Of a stretch of 16,627 nucleotides of DNA, positions 15,144-16,627 are shown one piece after another. Position 1 is the first letter of the stretch. Each line of letters begins with the position of its first letter. A program made the position numbers and the translations under genes. Source of the stretch: Verrucomicrobiia bacterium (lineage in GTDB: Bacteria; Verrucomicrobiota; Verrucomicrobiia; JABWAM01); contig JABWAM010000022.1 in assembly GCA_013360985.1 (NCBI GenBank), positions 1-16,627 of the forward strand, given 5' to 3'. The notes under the pieces were generated by a model, which made no database searches, had not been told where the DNA came from, and saw only the letters and a program-made list of their open reading frames with translations.

Positions 15144-16627
15144 TTACCGGGGCGCCGTTGAGGATTCTTCCCTCAATTCCCAGAGCTGAAACTGACGGAT
15201 CGGATCGCCGTTACGGAAGATTTCCGTTGAATCGAGTTCCCCCAGGCGGCCGGCGAAGCGGCGCAAGAGAGCCTTGTCGCGCGCGAGGAAAATCACGCGG
15301 GGATTGATTTGGGCGAAGTCCACTTCCCGAAGATAAAAGTCCCCGCGGCGGGGGGGCGTGTCGTGTGGATCGCGTTCGAGGAGGCGCACGCGTTCCGGGC
15401 GCGGATCGCGCAAGAGGTAGCGAATCAGGCTGGCGGACGAATCCTCCGAGAGGAAAAGGGTCGCCTCCGGCCGTTGGTCGAGATGAGGTCGAATGCGCGC
15501 GAGGTATTCCCCGTAACCGGTCTGTCCGTAATAGGGGCTGTTTCGGGGAAGCAGAGAGAGGTCGAGCTTGCGGAGCAGGCGAGGTTGATAGACGCAGGCG
15601 GAAAGGAGGAGCCCGTAGAGGGTCAACAGCAGAAGCGCGACACGCATGCCGCGCGAGTTCGGGGCGGCGAGCGCGCGGAAGGCTTTGCCGAAACGGAGAG
15701 CGAGATGAAGCATCGTACCCGAGGCGCAGAGGGCGACGATGTCCCAAGAAAGATGCGGCAGGCTCGCGCCGAGGAGCCACCCCGCGAGCGTCAACCCCGA
15801 TACGAAAGGATGCCGCCGAAAATTCGCGGCAGCCGCGATCCAGAGCGGAAGGCCGAGGAGGAGGTAGAAGAGGAGGGCGCGCACGCAGTCCGAGGCGGCC
15901 CAGTCGGCGTTACGGAAGATTTGGGCGGGCGCGCCCGAAAAGGAGAGTTGCGAGACCAGCGGAACGGTTAGAGACAAGAGGAGGACGGCCGCGAGAGCGC
16001 CGCGGCCTCCTCGGAGGCGCGCGATTCCGGCGAGGAGAAGCAGCCAGGTGGTTTGGAAAATCCAGGGGATCGCCCAGAGCGAAAGCGGCGCGGCGTTCCA
16101 GAGTCGGAACCAGGTCCGCGCGAGGTTCGCAAAGAAGTCGCGTTCGTCCGCAAAGGCCGTCAGCCAGCGATTGGCTTCCGCGACGGGGACATCAAGCGGG
16201 GTGAGGGCTGCCCAAAGCAGCCGCGCGGCTTGGATCGCGAGAAGGGTGAGGAACAGCAGAAGCGTTGGGTAAGGCTCTCGCGAGGCGTTCCAAGGGTTTG
16301 AAGCAGGGATCCGCGCGGGGGACGACGGAAATGGGAGGCGACGTCGCCGCGACTGGATTTGTCTTCCCAAGCCGACGCCGCCCTTCCCCAGCCCCCATCC
16401 GAGCAGGGCGGAAAGGGTGACGTCCAAGGGATAATGCACGCCGACATAGACGCGCGAGAAGCCCACGAGTCCGGCGAGAACATAGATCCCTGTGCGCCAT
16501 CGGGGGAGCGCAGCCGCCAGCATCGCGGCGGCGAGAAAGGCGTTTGCGGTGTGCGAAGAGGGGAGCGACCAGCCGCCGGTCGCGCCGGGGGCGAGCGCGC
16601 GGACGTCGGGGAGCGTCGCGGCGGGGG
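15144..16627 (-). CDS. PAP2 phosphatase fused to ArnT/GT39-like membrane region, 5'-truncated
   Basis: An integral membrane protein whose start lies off the right edge; 493 residues are visible. The first part has PAP2 phosphatase motifs, GWSLPSSHTANAF and SRVYVGVHYPLDV, the two later conserved blocks of lipid-phosphate phosphatases; the first block would lie outside the window. After an Arg-rich, Pro/Ser-rich loop come about seven hydrophobic segments (such as LLLFLTLLAIQAARLLWAAL and LLFYLLLGLPLWIAAAA), then a soluble tail of about 140 residues. PAP2 fused to ArnT-like GT39 lipid-sugar transferases is a known arrangement, and TPLDVPVAEANRW here sits where such proteins have LDLSPDEAHYW, but the Asp of the Asp-Glu pair is Ala. 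The tail (LFLSEDSSASLIRYLL) also fits that group. The glycosyltransferase half is therefore probably altered or inactive. It likely acts on undecaprenyl or lipid phosphates; this is inference. Confidence 0.75.
   Translation of the reverse strand, partial: PAATLPDVRALAPGATGGWSLPSSHTANAFLAAAMLAAALPRWRTGIYVLAGLVGFSRVYVGVHYPLDVTLSALLGWGLGKGGVGLGRQIQSRRRRLPFPSSPARIPASNPWNASREPYPTLLLFLTLLAIQAARLLWAALTPLDVPVAEANRWLTAFADERDFFANLARTWFRLWNAAPLSLWAIPWIFQTTWLLLLAGIARLRGGRGALAAVLLLSLTVPLVSQLSFSGAPAQIFRNADWAASDCVRALLFYLLLGLPLWIAAAANFRRHPFVSGLTLAGWLLGASLPHLSWDIVALCASGTMLHLALRFGKAFRALAAPNSRGMRVALLLLTLYGLLLSACVYQPRLLRKLDLSLLPRNSPYYGQTGYGEYLARIRPHLDQRPEATLFLSEDSSASLIRYLLRDPRPERVRLLERDPHDTPPRRGDFYLREVDFAQINPRVIFLARDKALLRRFAGRLGELDSTEIFRNGDPIRQFQLWELREESSTAPR

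Noticed and set aside
1..16627. CRISPR array, tRNA/rRNA genes, toxin-antitoxin or phage-defence system
   Set aside because: No regularly spaced short repeats, no RNA-gene structure and no nuclease, toxin or integrase families were seen.

Overview
The window is GC-rich bacterial DNA, roughly 60-65% G+C by eye, with dense protein-coding genes on both strands and short intergenic gaps. The gene content is a mix of housekeeping genes (hisD, dnaX, an rlmI-type rRNA methyltransferase), a MidA-type methyltransferase, secreted or Tat-exported proteins and a DUF4412-type protein. Many starts lack a clear Shine-Dalgarno sequence. Together this suggests a member of the PVC superphylum, possibly Verrucomicrobiota-like. 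That placement is an inference from gene style, not from a marker gene.

Layout. 2-4683 (+): the 3' part of hisD, overlapping by ATGA a secreted DUF4412-type protein, then a 941-residue secreted protein with a glycoside-hydrolase-like TIM barrel. 4813-7207 (-): a probable two-gene operon of a Tat-exported metallophosphoesterase and a short neutral-ceramidase-like hydrolase. 7208-7800: a gene-free stretch with two strong stem-loops and one copy of a 300-bp element. 7801-8853 (-) MidA-type methyltransferase, divergent from 8959-10626 (+) dnaX. 10716-11726 (-) CgeB-type glycosyltransferase, converging on dnaX across a hairpin that contains its stop codon. 11860-12267 (+) hotdog thioesterase, divergent from the glycosyltransferase. 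12348-13310 (-) PHP-domain protein. 13591-14766 (-) rlmI. 14818-15117: the second copy of the 300-bp element. 15144 to the right edge (-): a PAP2 phosphatase fused to a multi-pass membrane region.

The most interesting find is a pair of dispersed 300-bp elements at 7437-7736 and 14818-15117. They lie in the same orientation and are about 86% identical by hand alignment. Both begin with CCAAATCC and end with its reverse complement GGATTTGG. The first is flanked by a perfect 8-bp direct repeat (GAGTCGCC) and the second by a near-perfect one (GAAGCCT / GAAGCCCT). This is the signature of a miniature inverted-repeat transposable element (MITE) whose transposase is elsewhere. I do not recognise the family.

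Other points of interest are: the PAP2 fusion, whose membrane half looks like an ArnT/GT39 glycosyltransferase that has lost its Asp-Glu; the large secreted hydrolase-like protein; the compact ceramidase-like gene paired with a Tat metallophosphoesterase; and a 10-bp sequence repeated in the sense direction upstream of two divergent genes. No CRISPR array, rRNA, tRNA, integrase or defence system is visible.
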